Source: VAZQ01 sp045811525
GTDB lineage: Bacteria > Pseudomonadota > Alphaproteobacteria > Rhizobiales > Xanthobacteraceae
Direction: 5' to 3'
Assembly: GCA_045811525.1 (NCBI GenBank)
Contig: JBJMTV010000004.1
Location: 1-64,000 of the forward strand
Length of the DNA stretch: 64,000 bases
Within the stretch, counting starts at the first letter, position 1. The number at the start of each line of letters is the position of its first letter. Made by a program: the position numbers and the translations under genes. Shown one piece after another: positions 54,560 through 63,706 of the stretch. The notes beneath the pieces were generated by a model. That model searched no databases. It worked only from the letters and a program-made list of their open reading frames with translations, and had not been told where the DNA came from.

Positions 54560-54635
54560 GCTGGGCCCGTCGCGTGACACACATCGTGTCGTGGTGTAGA
54601 CCTCCGACGCTTGCATGCAGCATTGGGACAGCAAG

Positions 54636-55610
54636 ATGAGACTTTTTGCGCGCGCCTGCTTGCCCGCAATCCTTGCTCTCTCGTGTATCGCGGGGGTCGC
54701 GCCAGGGTGGGCGCAACCGTATCCGACGCGCCTGGTGCGCGTCATCATGCCGTTCGGGGCCGGCGGTCCCACCGACGTTTTCACGCGCCAAGTCGCCGAT
54801 GAGCTCAGCAAGTCGCTGCAGCAGCCGTTCGTCATGGAGAACCGGCCTGGAGCCGGAAGCATCATCGGCTCCGATGCCGCGGCCAAGTCGCCGCCCGATG
54901 GCTACACGTTGCTCATGATCTCGGCGACCCAGACCACCACCGAGACGCTGGTGCCGAACAAGCCTTTCAAGCTGATGCGCGATTTTGTGCCGGTCGCGTC
55001 GATCATGAGCTCCGAGCTGGTGATGGTCGTACACCCATCGCTTGGAGTGAAGACGGTCCAGGAGTTCGTGGCGCTCGCCAAGGCCAAGCCGGGTACGCTC
55101 AACTATGCCTCGTCGGGAATCGGCTCGAACTATCACATGGCGGGCGAGCTGTTCAAAATCCTGACCGGGACCGACATTGTGCACATCCCCTATAAGGGCA
55201 GCACGGGTGCGCGCAACGACATCATCAGCGGTCAGGTGCAGATGATGTTCGACTCCATTCCCACCATGGCGCAGATGATCGAAACGGGACGCGTGATCGC
55301 GCTGGGAACGACGGGAAAGGTCCGCTCCCCCGGACTCCCGGACGTGCCGACGCTCACGGAGCTTGGCATCCCACACCAGGCCTCCATCTGGCTCGGCATC
55401 ATGGCTCCGGCTGGCACGCCGCGCCCCGTGGTCGATCTCCTCAACAACGAGATCAACAGGATCGTGAGCCGGCCAGAGATCAAGGGCGCCTGGGAAAAGC
55501 TCGGGGCAGTGCCGGTCGCGATGTCGAGCGCCGAGTTCGGAACGTTCGTGCAGTCCGAGATCGAGCGTTGGGCTCGGGTGATCAAGACGAATGACATCAA
55601 GCCGGAGTGA
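54636..55610 (+). CDS. Bug-family (TctC-like) periplasmic solute-binding protein
   Basis: 324 residues from the ATG at 54636, giving a classic signal peptide (MRLFARACLPAILALSCIAG, cleavage near W-A-Q); an ATG at 54615 adds seven residues. The mature part has PYPTRLVRVIMPFGAGGPTD, FVMENRPGAGSIIGSDAAAK, PPDGYTLLMI, HIPYKGSTGARNDIISGQVQ and ends WARVIKTNDIKPE. It is followed by an alpha/beta hydrolase 31 nt downstream, so the pair may import and then cleave an ester or acid. Confidence 0.93.
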   Translation: MRLFARACLPAILALSCIAGVAPGWAQPYPTRLVRVIMPFGAGGPTDVFTRQVADELSKSLQQPFVMENRPGAGSIIGSDAAAKSPPDGYTLLMISATQTTTETLVPNKPFKLMRDFVPVASIMSSELVMVVHPSLGVKTVQEFVALAKAKPGTLNYASSGIGSNYHMAGELFKILTGTDIVHIPYKGSTGARNDIISGQVQMMFDSIPTMAQMIETGRVIALGTTGKVRSPGLPDVPTLTELGIPHQASIWLGIMAPAGTPRPVVDLLNNEINRIVSRPEIKGAWEKLGAVPVAMSSAEFGTFVQSEIERWARVIKTNDIKPE

Positions 55611-55641
55611 GGCAAGGCTTTAAACGAGAGGGGTGGCGCTC

Positions 55642-56556
55642 ATGGATGAGCAGATCGGCACAATCGGTACTGAGCACTGGACCACGAAGGCCCCTGACGT
55701 AAGGCTGTTTCTCTGGAACAGGCATGCCGGCGATCCGAGCGGCTCGGCTGGACGCATCCTGTTCGTCCATGGCTCGTCCATGGCCTCGCAACCCAGCTTC
55801 GACCTGCAGGTGCCCGGTCGCCCTTCGGCAATGGAGTACTTTGCGCGGCTTGGTTACGACACTTGGTGCGTCGACATGGAAGGCTACGGCCGCTCGACCA
55901 AGGACCGCCCGCACAATTCACCCATTGCCTATGGCGCCGACGATTGCCTTGCGGCGGCTCGTTACATCCAGAAGCTGCGCGGCGACAAGCCGCTCCTGGT
56001 CTACGGCATCTCGTCCGGGGCCCTCCGGGCGGCCTTGTTTGCCCAGCGCAATCCCGAGCTGGTGGCACGGCTCGCCTGCGACGCCATGGTCTGGACGGGG
56101 GAGGGCTCGCCGACGCTGGCCGAGCGGCGCAAGAAGCTGCCGGAGTTTCGCGGCAAGAACAGGCGGCCGATCGATCGCAAATTCGTGCGCTCAATTTTCG
56201 AGCGTGACCATCCCGGTACCGCGGACGATCACGTCATCGAGGCGTTTGCCGACGCCATCCTGGCGCTCGATGACTCGATCCCGAACGGCACCTATGTGGA
56301 TATGTGCGCAAACCTCCCGGTATGCGATCCGCAGCAGATCAAAGTGCCCACCCTCATCATGCGCGGTGAGTACGATGGCATTGCCAGCATGTCGGACCTG
56401 CTGCAATTTTTCGAGAAGCTGCCCAATCCGGACAAGGAATTCGTAGTGATGCCAGGCATAGCCCACGCTTCGTTCCACCAGAAGAACTACGAAATCTGCT
56501 ACCACGTCCTGGCAAGCTTCTTCTCGCAGCCTGCACCCGTCTACAAGGGACATTAA
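55642..56556 (+). CDS. Alpha/beta hydrolase
   Basis: 304 residues from the ATG at 55642 with GAGAGG eleven bases upstream; a GTG at 55633 is too close to that SD. Core motifs: oxyanion region LFVHGSSMASQPSFDLQV, nucleophile VYGISSGALRAALFA (G-I-S-S-G), acid IMRGEYDGIASMSDL, histidine PGIAHASFHQKN. No export signal. It follows a Bug protein in a probable two-gene operon. The GISSG elbow differs from the usual GxSxG neighbours but is allowed in the family. Substrate not identifiable. Confidence 0.9.
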   Translation: MDEQIGTIGTEHWTTKAPDVRLFLWNRHAGDPSGSAGRILFVHGSSMASQPSFDLQVPGRPSAMEYFARLGYDTWCVDMEGYGRSTKDRPHNSPIAYGADDCLAAARYIQKLRGDKPLLVYGISSGALRAALFAQRNPELVARLACDAMVWTGEGSPTLAERRKKLPEFRGKNRRPIDRKFVRSIFERDHPGTADDHVIEAFADAILALDDSIPNGTYVDMCANLPVCDPQQIKVPTLIMRGEYDGIASMSDLLQFFEKLPNPDKEFVVMPGIAHASFHQKNYEICYHVLASFFSQPAPVYKGH

Positions 56557-56664
56557 CGGGTCACGCGCAACTCCACTCATCCACGTCGATCGGGGCAGAG
56601 TTCTGGTTGGCTTCCGGTTCGAGCGGACGTGATCACGCCGTCGTCTCGCGGGAAGCTGTCGTTC

Positions 56665-57126
56665 TCAACCCTTCACGGCGACAATGCCTTCGATCTCGAC
56701 CGAGATTTGGTTCGGCAGCATGGCGTGCCCGACCGCCGAGCGCGCATGCCGGCCAGCCTCGCCAAACACCTCCACAAAGAGATCCGAGCAGCCGTTGATG
56801 ACCTTCGGTGAGTCGTTGAATTCCGGTACCGCATTGACCATGCCGAGCAGCTTCACGATGTAGTCGACCCGGTCGAGCGTGCCGAGTGCATCGCGCATGG
56901 CCGCGAGAAGGCCGAGCCCGACGAGTCGCGCGCGCTTGTAACCCTCCTCGACTGTGATCCCGCCGCCGAGCTTGCCAGTGAGCGACACTCCGTTTTGGTC
57001 ACGCGGTCCCTGACCCGCCAGGAACAGGAGGTTGCCCGCCAGGCGGTATGGCAGATAGTTGGCAGCAGGCTTCTGCAAGACTGGCAGCACCAGACCAAGC
57101 TCCTTCAGTCGTGCCTCCGCACTCAT
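56665..57126 (-). CDS. RidA family protein
   Basis: 153 residues of the YjgF/RidA family, in the longer branch with a leader helix (SAEARLKELGLVLPVLQKPA). Visible are LFLAGQGPRDQNGV, LGLLAAMRDALGTLDRVDYI and, at the end, GRHARSAVGHAMLPNQISVE. The RidA active-site arginine position appears as R in HARSAVG but the pocket differs from true RidA, so deamination of 2-aminoacrylate is not assured. It begins at an ATG 19 nt after the stop of the propeller gene on the same strand (57146), probably cotranscribed with it. Confidence 0.9.
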   Translation of the reverse strand: MSAEARLKELGLVLPVLQKPAANYLPYRLAGNLLFLAGQGPRDQNGVSLTGKLGGGITVEEGYKRARLVGLGLLAAMRDALGTLDRVDYIVKLLGMVNAVPEFNDSPKVINGCSDLFVEVFGEAGRHARSAVGHAMLPNQISVEIEGIVAVKG

Positions 57127-57145
57127 GGCCTTTCTCCTCTCGCGG

Positions 57146-58081
57146 TTAAAAGAATCCCACTGATTCGCATCCGGTGCCTGCGACGAAACTGCCTTTCCAT
57201 CGCGGGCTCACAGTGTCGACCACGTGTACCGAGCCGTCTCCCTGACACGCAACGAACAATTCATCAGCGCGGAACGCCATATCCATCGGCTGATGCCCGA
57301 CGCGGAGCGCCGTTTGTCGCGTGAATGTGGGATCGATGAGGCTCACGGTATCGCTGCTGAGGCTGGTCACCGCAAGCATGCTGTTGTCAGGCGCATAGCG
57401 GGCGATCTGCGCCGGTTTGGCTACGCCTTCGAGCCGCAGCTCGTCGCGTACGCGTCCAGCCGCAGCATCGATCAAAAAAAGCGTCGGCTCAGCGTCGTCC
57501 ACTGCGACGATCGTGCTCCCGTCAGCCGAGATGGCAATCCCCGCAAGCGGGCGCGGCGTTTCGATCTGGCCCAGCAGCTTCCGGTCGACAAGGTCGATGA
57601 CCGATACCGAGGCGTCCTCCTCATTCTCGGTGTAGAGGCGCTGGCCTTCCGGCGCGATGATCAGCCGGTGCGCATTAGTCGAGCCGGTGGGTATGGCATC
57701 GACCACAGTTTGGGTGTCGGGGTCGATCACGACAACCGCCGCGCTATTCTCGCAGGTGATATAGATGAGCCCATCCGGACCGAGCTTCAGCGTATGCGGA
57801 GCGATGTAGGGCGTAAGATCGATGTCACCGACATGCGCCCGCCGCTCGAGATCGATGATGCACAGGAGGTGCCCCGGATTGGGATTGCGGCCATGCACGC
57901 CGTCGCCAAAGATCGGCACATACGCAAGAGACCTGTCGGGCAGCACGAGGAGCTCGTGGACGGTGCGGGGAAAGCCCTCGAGGACAACCTCGGTCTCGAA
58001 CGTCTGCGGGTTGAGGAAAAGGACCTTCCCCCCCATCTTGTCGACGGCGATCATACCGCGGAGAGCTGCTGTAGCGGACAT
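57146..58081 (-). CDS. YncE-like beta-propeller protein
   Basis: 311 residues of seven-bladed propeller type (YncE/surface antigen/lactonase-like repeats): GKVLFLNPQTFETEVVLEGF, PHTLKLGPDGLIYITCENSA, TQTVVDAIPTGSTNAHRLII, PLAGIAISADGSTIVAVDDA, NSMLAVTSLSSDTVSLIDPT. No clear signal peptide. The role is unclear; related proteins bind small molecules or act as lactonases. The ATG at 58081 is followed by the RidA gene on the same message. Confidence 0.82.
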   Translation of the reverse strand: MSATAALRGMIAVDKMGGKVLFLNPQTFETEVVLEGFPRTVHELLVLPDRSLAYVPIFGDGVHGRNPNPGHLLCIIDLERRAHVGDIDLTPYIAPHTLKLGPDGLIYITCENSAAVVVIDPDTQTVVDAIPTGSTNAHRLIIAPEGQRLYTENEEDASVSVIDLVDRKLLGQIETPRPLAGIAISADGSTIVAVDDAEPTLFLIDAAAGRVRDELRLEGVAKPAQIARYAPDNSMLAVTSLSSDTVSLIDPTFTRQTALRVGHQPMDMAFRADELFVACQGDGSVHVVDTVSPRWKGSFVAGTGCESVGFF

Positions 58082-58267
58082 GGTCGTGCTCCTCGGATTG
58101 CAGCCGAGTGTAGCGCAAACCGCGTCCGATCAAGTCCTTAGTCCTGCAGACACCCCGGGGCGGTAGCAGCTGATTCCTGTGAGTACCTCTGGCGCTGCTC
58201 ACGACCGGCAAGCACTGTCCTGCTACAAGTGGTTGGTAGGCCAGCCGCTCGCCCAGGAGCCGTTACG

Positions 58268-58912
58268 ATGCTGCGCTGGTTTCAAGCGCTCCTACCGCAC
58301 GAAGACTTGTTCTTTGACCTTTTCGCGCGCCATTCCGAAGCGGTGCTTGCCGGCGCCAAGGCGCTGCGCGACATGCTGGACGGCGGCGATGTCGTGTCGC
58401 AGTGCTACAGGACGGTCATGGACCGGGAGCACGAGGCCGACGTGATCACGCGCGACGTACTGGTCGCGGTGCGCCGTACGTTCATTACTCCGTTCGACCG
58501 CGGAGCGGTGAAGGATCTAATCACGTCGATGGACAACACCATCGATCAGATGCAGAAGACCGCCAAGACGATCATGCTGTTCGATCAACGCACCTTCACG
58601 ACACAGCAGAGGGCCATGGCGGATGCGGTGGTATCGTGCGCCGGTTTGGTGCGCGAAGCAGCGCCATTGTTAGCGGCAATGAGCACCAATGCCGGGCGAC
58701 TCAGCGAGATCAGCGAGGAGCTGTCGCAGATCGAAGGCCGCACCGATGAGCTGCACGACGCCGGCCTGCAGGAGCTCTACCGTGCCAATCAGCCATCCAA
58801 CTCCATGGCGTTTTTCATTGGAGTCGAGATCTACGACCATTTGGAGAAGGTGGTCGATAGGTTCGATGACGTTGGCAATGAGGTCAGTGGTGTGGTGATC
58901 GAGCACGTCTGA
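58268..58912 (+). CDS. DUF47/PhoU-like regulator of the adjacent phosphate transporter
   Basis: 214 residues from the ATG at 58268 with AGGAG upstream. An all-helical PhoU-like bundle: CYRTVMDREHEADVITRDVL, FITPFDRGAVKDLITSMDNT, DEIxD-type QMQKTAKTIMLFD and the end FIGVEIYDHLEKVVDRFDDV with acidic metal-binding motifs. DUF47 genes almost always precede PiT transporters, as here (6 nt gap), and modulate phosphate uptake. Length is normal. Confidence 0.94.
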   Translation: MLRWFQALLPHEDLFFDLFARHSEAVLAGAKALRDMLDGGDVVSQCYRTVMDREHEADVITRDVLVAVRRTFITPFDRGAVKDLITSMDNTIDQMQKTAKTIMLFDQRTFTTQQRAMADAVVSCAGLVREAAPLLAAMSTNAGRLSEISEELSQIEGRTDELHDAGLQELYRANQPSNSMAFFIGVEIYDHLEKVVDRFDDVGNEVSGVVIEHV

Positions 58913-58918
58913 CGAAAC

Positions 58919-59926
58919 ATGGACGCGGTCGCGCTCGCTTATCCGGCTCTGTTCGCACTCATCGGCGTTGCCTTGGTGTTTGACTTTCTTAACGGGCTGC
59001 ACGATGCGGCCAATTCGATTGCGACCATTGTATCCACCCGAGTGTTGCGGCCGCAGCACGCAGTCGCCTGGGCCGCCTTCTTTAATTTTATCGCGTTCTT
59101 GTTTTTCGGCGCACATGTGGCGCAAACCGTAGGGACCGGGATCATCTCCGCGGAGGTGGTCGATCCTCGGGTGGTATTCGGTGCGCTCACCGGCGCAATC
59201 GCTTGGAACGTGATCACGTGGGCGCTGGGCATCCCCTCGAGCAGCTCGCACGCCCTCATCGGCGGTTTGGTCGGGGCCGGAGTGGCGAAGGTCGGCGTCT
59301 CTGCCGTGGTATGGAGCGGGCTTGCCAAAACCAGCGCCGCGATCGTGCTCTCCCCATTTGCCGGGTTCGTATTGGCAATGCTGCTGTTCCTGCTGGCGTC
59401 CTGGCTATTCGTTCGCTACACGCCCTTCGCGGTCGATCGCCTGTTCCGCTCATTGCAGTTTGTGTCGGCCTCACTGTATTCGCTCGGCCACGGCGGCAAC
59501 GATGCTCAGAAGACGATGGGCCTTATCACCGTGCTACTCTATTCGCAGGGCCATCTCAGCGGGGAGTTTCACGTCCCTTATTGGGTCATGCTCTCCTGCT
59601 ATGGCGCTATGGGGCTCGGCACACTCGTCGGAGGTTGGCGCATTGTGCATACGATGGGCTCACGCATCACGCGCTTGACCCCGTTCCAAGGTTTTTGCGC
59701 CGAGACAGGCGGCGCGATAACGCTTTTCGCCGCAACGGAGCTCGGAGTACCGGTGTCCACCACCCACACGATCACCGGCTGTATCGTTGGCGTTGGTGCC
59801 GCACGGCGCGCGTCGGCTGTGCGGTGGAGCGTCGCCAACAATATCGTTGTCGCCTGGGTGATCACGATTCCAGCTTCGGCTTTCATCGCCGCGCTGGCCT
59901 ACGCGCTGGCCGGCCTATTCGCTTGA
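58919..59926 (+). CDS. pit: Inorganic phosphate transporter, PiT family
   Basis: 335 residues with about ten membrane helices and both PiT signatures: VFDFLNGLHDAANSIATIVS near the start, GIPSSSSHALIGGLVGAG, GGNDAQKTMGLI in the middle and GVPVSTTHTITGCIVGVGAA near the end. It takes up phosphate (as the metal-phosphate complex) with protons. Second gene of the DUF47-pit pair. It converges with the chemoreceptor gene (3 nt between stops). Confidence 0.95.
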   Translation: MDAVALAYPALFALIGVALVFDFLNGLHDAANSIATIVSTRVLRPQHAVAWAAFFNFIAFLFFGAHVAQTVGTGIISAEVVDPRVVFGALTGAIAWNVITWALGIPSSSSHALIGGLVGAGVAKVGVSAVVWSGLAKTSAAIVLSPFAGFVLAMLLFLLASWLFVRYTPFAVDRLFRSLQFVSASLYSLGHGGNDAQKTMGLITVLLYSQGHLSGEFHVPYWVMLSCYGAMGLGTLVGGWRIVHTMGSRITRLTPFQGFCAETGGAITLFAATELGVPVSTTHTITGCIVGVGAARRASAVRWSVANNIVVAWVITIPASAFIAALAYALAGLFA

Positions 59927-59929
59927 GCG

Positions 59930-61309
59930 TCAGACCGCGACCCTGTGCAGAAAATTCTCAACCTCGCCGCGCAGGTCTCCAGCCGCCTTCTCCACCGCTT
60001 GCGTTGCTTTGAGGACGACCTCGGCGGAGCTGCGTGTTTCCATCGCGGCGCCTGCCACCTCGTGGAGTGCAGTGGCGATTTCCTTCGACCCTCCGGCAGC
60101 ACTGGTCACGTTCTGAGTAATCTCGCCGGTGGCGGCGTTCTGCTGTTGCACGGAGGCGACGACTGCGGCGGTGTTATGGTTGATTTCTTGCATGCGCCCG
60201 ACGATGCGGCGGATGGCTTCAACCGCGGTGCTGGTGGACGCCTGCACCGCCGCGATCTGTCCGGCAATCTCCTCAGTGGCTTTGCCCGTTTGTACAGCCA
60301 GCGACTTCACTTCGCCCGCCACCACGCTAAAGCCGCGGCCGGCCTCGCCGGCACGTGCCGCCTCGATCGTGGCATTGAGTGCAAGCAGGTTGGTTTGTCC
60401 GGCGACGTCCTGGATGAGCTTGACGACGTCGCCGATCTTCTGTGCTGCGGACGCCAGCGAGCTGATCTGCTCATTGGTGGCGCCCGCCTCGCTGACGGCT
60501 ATGCCGACCAGGCTGTTGGTCTGTCCGAGCTGGCGGCTGATCTCCTCGATCGAGGCGGAAAGCTCGTTTGCGGCCGAGGCGGCGCTCTCGACATTGGCGG
60601 ACGCTTCGCACGACCTGTGGACAGCCTGTTCTGCCCTTTGCGAAGCCTGGTTGGATGAGGTGAACATAACGCTGGCTGTGGACCGCATTGTCACAACACT
60701 TGCGCTCACGGTCTGCAACATCGCCTCGATGCGTTGGCGAAATGCGGCGATCGCTCCCTCGATGATTGCACGCCGTTGCTCTTGTGCGGCAAGGATGTCG
60801 CGCTCCTGGTCCTGCTTTCGGCGTTCGGTGATATCCTGGTGGGTGGCGACCCAGCCGCCGTCCGGCGTGCGACGGCTGGAAACGGCAATGAAAATGCCGC
60901 CCGGCCGCTCGCGTACGTCCTGGACGATCTGACCGGTCTTGAGACGCGTCAGCATGTCGGAAATGTACTGGTCAGGATTGCCGATGAAGGCGCCGGCGCG
61001 AAGCCGCTGCTCGAGCAACTCGCGCAGCGTAATCCCCGGCTTCACGATCTCGCGCGGCAACCCGTAAAGCTCGATGTAGCGATCGTTGCAAAGGACCAGG
61101 CGTGTCGCGGAATCGAACATGCACAGCCCCTCGGACATGTTGTTCAAGGCGGCGACCAACCTTCGGCTGCGCAGACCTGAGCTGTACAGCAGGGCAAGCG
61201 CGATCACAGCGAAGGCGAGGCCAGCGGACCCGAGCGCCGATGCAGCGTGCTCGATCAGGAAGTCGTAGAGAGCGCCGGACATGGTTCGGAACACCGCTTG
61301 TGGGGTCAT
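59930..61309 (-). CDS. PAS-domain methyl-accepting chemotaxis protein with one membrane helix
   Basis: 459 residues. One hydrophobic helix near the start (ALGSAGLAFAVIALALLYSS) is followed by a PAS domain (LNNMSEGLCMFDSATRLVLC, YIELYGLPREIVKPG, to THQDITERRKQ, about 55-165). The MCP signalling domain (about 180-450) has the hallmark tip EAARAGEAGRGFSVVAGEVK. No periplasmic ligand domain and no clear HAMP are seen, so it probably senses an internal signal such as redox or energy state through the PAS domain. This layout is common in Bradyrhizobium-like bacteria. It is a single gene. Confidence 0.92.
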   Translation of the reverse strand: MTPQAVFRTMSGALYDFLIEHAASALGSAGLAFAVIALALLYSSGLRSRRLVAALNNMSEGLCMFDSATRLVLCNDRYIELYGLPREIVKPGITLRELLEQRLRAGAFIGNPDQYISDMLTRLKTGQIVQDVRERPGGIFIAVSSRRTPDGGWVATHQDITERRKQDQERDILAAQEQRRAIIEGAIAAFRQRIEAMLQTVSASVVTMRSTASVMFTSSNQASQRAEQAVHRSCEASANVESAASAANELSASIEEISRQLGQTNSLVGIAVSEAGATNEQISSLASAAQKIGDVVKLIQDVAGQTNLLALNATIEAARAGEAGRGFSVVAGEVKSLAVQTGKATEEIAGQIAAVQASTSTAVEAIRRIVGRMQEINHNTAAVVASVQQQNAATGEITQNVTSAAGGSKEIATALHEVAGAAMETRSSAEVVLKATQAVEKAAGDLRGEVENFLHRVAV

Positions 61310-61450
61310 GATCTGTATGCGCCAAAGCGGTTGTCAGGCCGTTAAGTCGCGCGTGAGCAAACCGTTAACCATGGGCGGTTCACCATGATTCCGTCATGGT
61401 GACGAGCATGATGCAGCGGAGGATTGGCTAAATCCCCGGATCGGAAAAGG

Positions 61451-61996
61451 ATGCCTGCTCTATCCTGCGCCACGCACCGGGCGTCTCTCGTTGCTGCAGC
61501 CGTGCTGCTCGCGCTGCTCGTGGGCTGCGCCAGCGATGCAGAGCCACCCTCTGGCGATCCTCTGTTCTATCGCAGCCTCGCCACCAGCGGAGCCAAAGTC
61601 GACGCGCCGACCGCGGCCTCAATGATCTCGGGCTATCGCGCGAATAACGGCCTCGGCGCCCTGACCGTCGATCCCGAGCTGATGAAGCTCGCCGAAGCGC
61701 AAGCGCAGGCGATGGCGAGCCGTGACAAGCTGGGACACGATGTGGCGCACGGCTTCGAGCAACGCATGAGCGAGCACGGATATCGGGCCTCAGCGGCAGC
61801 CGAGAATGTCAGCGCCGGCTATCATACCCTTGCCGAGGCGTTCTCGGGGTGGCGCGACTCGCCGCCGCATCGCGCCAACATGCTGCTCAGAGGAGCAAGC
61901 CGTATGGGCATCGCCGCGGTTTATGCACCGAAATCGAAGTACAAGGTGTTCTGGGCACTCATCGTCGCTGCCCCGGATGAGGGGCGACAAGGGTAA
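61451..61996 (+). CDS. CAP/SCP domain lipoprotein
   Basis: About 181 residues from the ATG at 61451 (GGAAAAGG upstream); a TTG at 61424 is also open. The lipobox is LLVGCASD. The CAP (cysteine-rich secretory protein) domain has MISGYRANNGLGALTVDPEL, HDVAHGFEQRMSEHGYRASA, AENVSAGYHTLAEAFSGWRD, SPPHRANMLLRGASRMGIAA. It probably sits in the periplasm or outer membrane. CAP proteins in bacteria have loosely defined roles in envelope or stress. It is followed by a repeat-rich non-coding stretch. Confidence 0.9.
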   Translation: MPALSCATHRASLVAAAVLLALLVGCASDAEPPSGDPLFYRSLATSGAKVDAPTAASMISGYRANNGLGALTVDPELMKLAEAQAQAMASRDKLGHDVAHGFEQRMSEHGYRASAAAENVSAGYHTLAEAFSGWRDSPPHRANMLLRGASRMGIAAVYAPKSKYKVFWALIVAAPDEGRQG

Positions 61997-62221
61997 ATGC
62001 GGAGCCGATCTTTGAGCCGGTGAAGGTGGTGCGCTCCATCCCCCTGCAAGGGGGAGGGTTGGGGTGGGGGTCTGCTGTGGGTACGAACCGGGTTGATTCC
62101 TGACATTTTAGACCGGAGGAATGACCCCCACCCGATTTCACTGCTCCGCTGCGCGGCGCAGTGGAAATCGACCTTCCCCTTTTTGGGGGAGGTGGCACCA
62201 CCCGTGTCGTGCGAGCCGACT
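61997..62221. repeat. Intergenic repeat with multiple small hairpins, shared in part with the 14.4-kb region
   Basis: Several G/C-rich hairpins (cccctgcaaggggg near 62040; ccccctttttgggg-type near 62180) and the segment ctgctccgctgcgcggcgcagtgg, of which a close match is at 14417-14453. Such intergenic blocks are common in Rhizobiales. No gene is supported here. It lies between the convergent CAP and methyltransferase genes and may end both transcripts. Confidence 0.6.
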
Positions 62222-63043
62222 CTATGTTGTCGCACTTATGACTGTGGCGAACGTGGGCACGCGCCATTGCAGACCTTTGGCAAAACGTCGGCGTACCTCA
62301 TCGCTCAGTGACGAGCGGATTGCCGCCAAATGTTGCGGCGGTTGCCTTTCCAGCAGCATTGCGGCGCGCACGGTGCCGCGTGCGAAAATGTCGAATAGCC
62401 CGTTCGGCGTGCTCAAGGTCCAACCGGATTCGAATACGGACATATCGATTCCAGAAAACCCCGCATCAGAAAGCAACTCACTGGCAATCTTGCGGTCTGC
62501 GAATTGATGAAAATCTGGGCCGGGCGGCGGCGTGATATCAGGCGCCCCGTGCACTTTGATCGCGCGATAGACCAGCTCGTAGCTCGGCGAAAGGGCCGGT
62601 CCGCACCACACCGTCATCCCGAACCCGCCACCCTGCCGCAGGACACGCCTGGCTTCGACGAGGGCGCGCCGCTGATCGGGGACATGGCACACACCAAAGT
62701 TCGACACGACGACATCGAACGCGCCGTGACGGAACGGCAGCTCCTGCGCGTCAGCTTCTATGAAGGTCGAGTGTGGTAGACGTTGGCGCGCGAGCTGGAG
62801 CATCGTCGGCGAGAAGTCGACGCCGATCACCTTACAGCCGCGCCTGGCCAGCGCTTCCGCAACGTTGCCCTGGCCGCAGCATAAATCGAGCACCCTCTGG
62901 CCGGATTTTGCACCAGCGGCATCCAGCAGCGGCTCGATAACCTGGTCCGACGCAGTCGCAAATAGGTCGACATAGCTGGCTGCTCGCACAGAGTCGGCCC
63001 AGCCAACGCGCTCAGCTTCTGCAAATGCAATGAATTCGCTCAA
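62222..63043 (-). CDS. Class I SAM-dependent methyltransferase (Methyltransf_11/UbiE-like)
   Basis: 273 residues. The SAM-binding motif is VLDLCCGQGNVAEALARRGC (about 48-68), followed by VIGVDFSPTMLQLARQRLP, FIEADAQELPFRHGAFDVVV and ALVEARRVLRQGGGFGMTVW, the family's motif II and post III regions. It is a small-molecule methyltransferase of unknown substrate, soluble and cytoplasmic. Begins MSEFIAFAEAERVGWADSVR. It stands alone between the repeat block and a decayed ABC-type binding protein gene. Confidence 0.9.
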   Translation of the reverse strand: MSEFIAFAEAERVGWADSVRAASYVDLFATASDQVIEPLLDAAGAKSGQRVLDLCCGQGNVAEALARRGCKVIGVDFSPTMLQLARQRLPHSTFIEADAQELPFRHGAFDVVVSNFGVCHVPDQRRALVEARRVLRQGGGFGMTVWCGPALSPSYELVYRAIKVHGAPDITPPPGPDFHQFADRKIASELLSDAGFSGIDMSVFESGWTLSTPNGLFDIFARGTVRAAMLLERQPPQHLAAIRSSLSDEVRRRFAKGLQWRVPTFATVISATT

Positions 63044-63075
63044 GCACTGTTCCGCGCCCAGTAGCTATCCTCCAA

Positions 63076-63294
63076 CTAGCATGATGACCGTGCGCTGATG
63101 CTGCGGCCCTCGCTCCAGCCCAATTGCTGGAGCGCCTCTGACAACGCCATGAGGCGGGCTTGTCCCTCCGCATCGTCCGCCGACATATACATGATCAGGC
63201 GATGCGCGCACTCGCTGGCCCTGCTGCGCACGCACGCCAGCGGCCACGTTGCTGTAACGCCGCCGAGCAGCGATATGACGTTCCGACGTTTCAA
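63076..63294 (-). pseudogene. Truncated ABC-type substrate-binding protein (N-terminal fragment)
   Basis: From a TTG at 63294 (GGAG upstream) the frame reads KRRNVISLLGGVTATWPLA, the signal of the large Rhizobiales family of ABC substrate-binding proteins (PF04392 type), then ADDAEGQARLMALSEALQQL and GWSEGRSI, after which it ends abruptly at 63076. About 72 of some 330 residues remain. The gene at 63707 is a paralogue of the same family, so this is the broken second copy of a tandem pair. Confidence 0.7.
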
Positions 63295-63333
63295 TGCCCC
63301 TAGCTCCTGTGCTTCCGGCCGAAAGGGTAGCAC

Positions 63334-63706
63334 ACCTTAATCCGGCCGGAGACTGCGGCGCTGTGCGATTGCAACTGCCTGATGTCGCCTTCAGGTCAGG
63401 AGCGCGTTATTCGCCTATCCCCGGCGTCCGCTCGACAGTGCCGATTCCGAAGTTCGCATTAATCTGCGGCACCGCATCCACAAGCCCGGTGGGCCGGGAG
63501 ACTGCTGGCTGCCGGATTTCGCTCTGGCCCATGTCGGCGTTTGGTTTCCTCACCATCGGTGCGTACCAACAGTTTCGAGCGGCGCCTTTTCTACGGATGG
63601 CTGACCCGTGTTGCGCGTCGCGACAAACTGTGACGACTCGGACAGGGGGATAATTTTATGTCCCGTCGCGCGAAAGCGGCTGTGAGGAAGCGCAGCACGG
63701 CAACGC
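63334..63706. other. Non-coding stretch with half of a dispersed palindromic repeat
   Basis: 373 nt without a supported gene. Positions 63436-63475 hold one arm and the centre of the gattccgaagttcgca repeat family (compare 2847-2897 and 6880-6954), with the other arm missing. The rest shows no recognised feature. Confidence 0.5.

Noticed and set aside
61997..62221. Small genes in the G-rich intergenic block
   Set aside because: Open frames there read through hairpin repeats and give Pro-rich peptides commonly mis-annotated in Rhizobiales.
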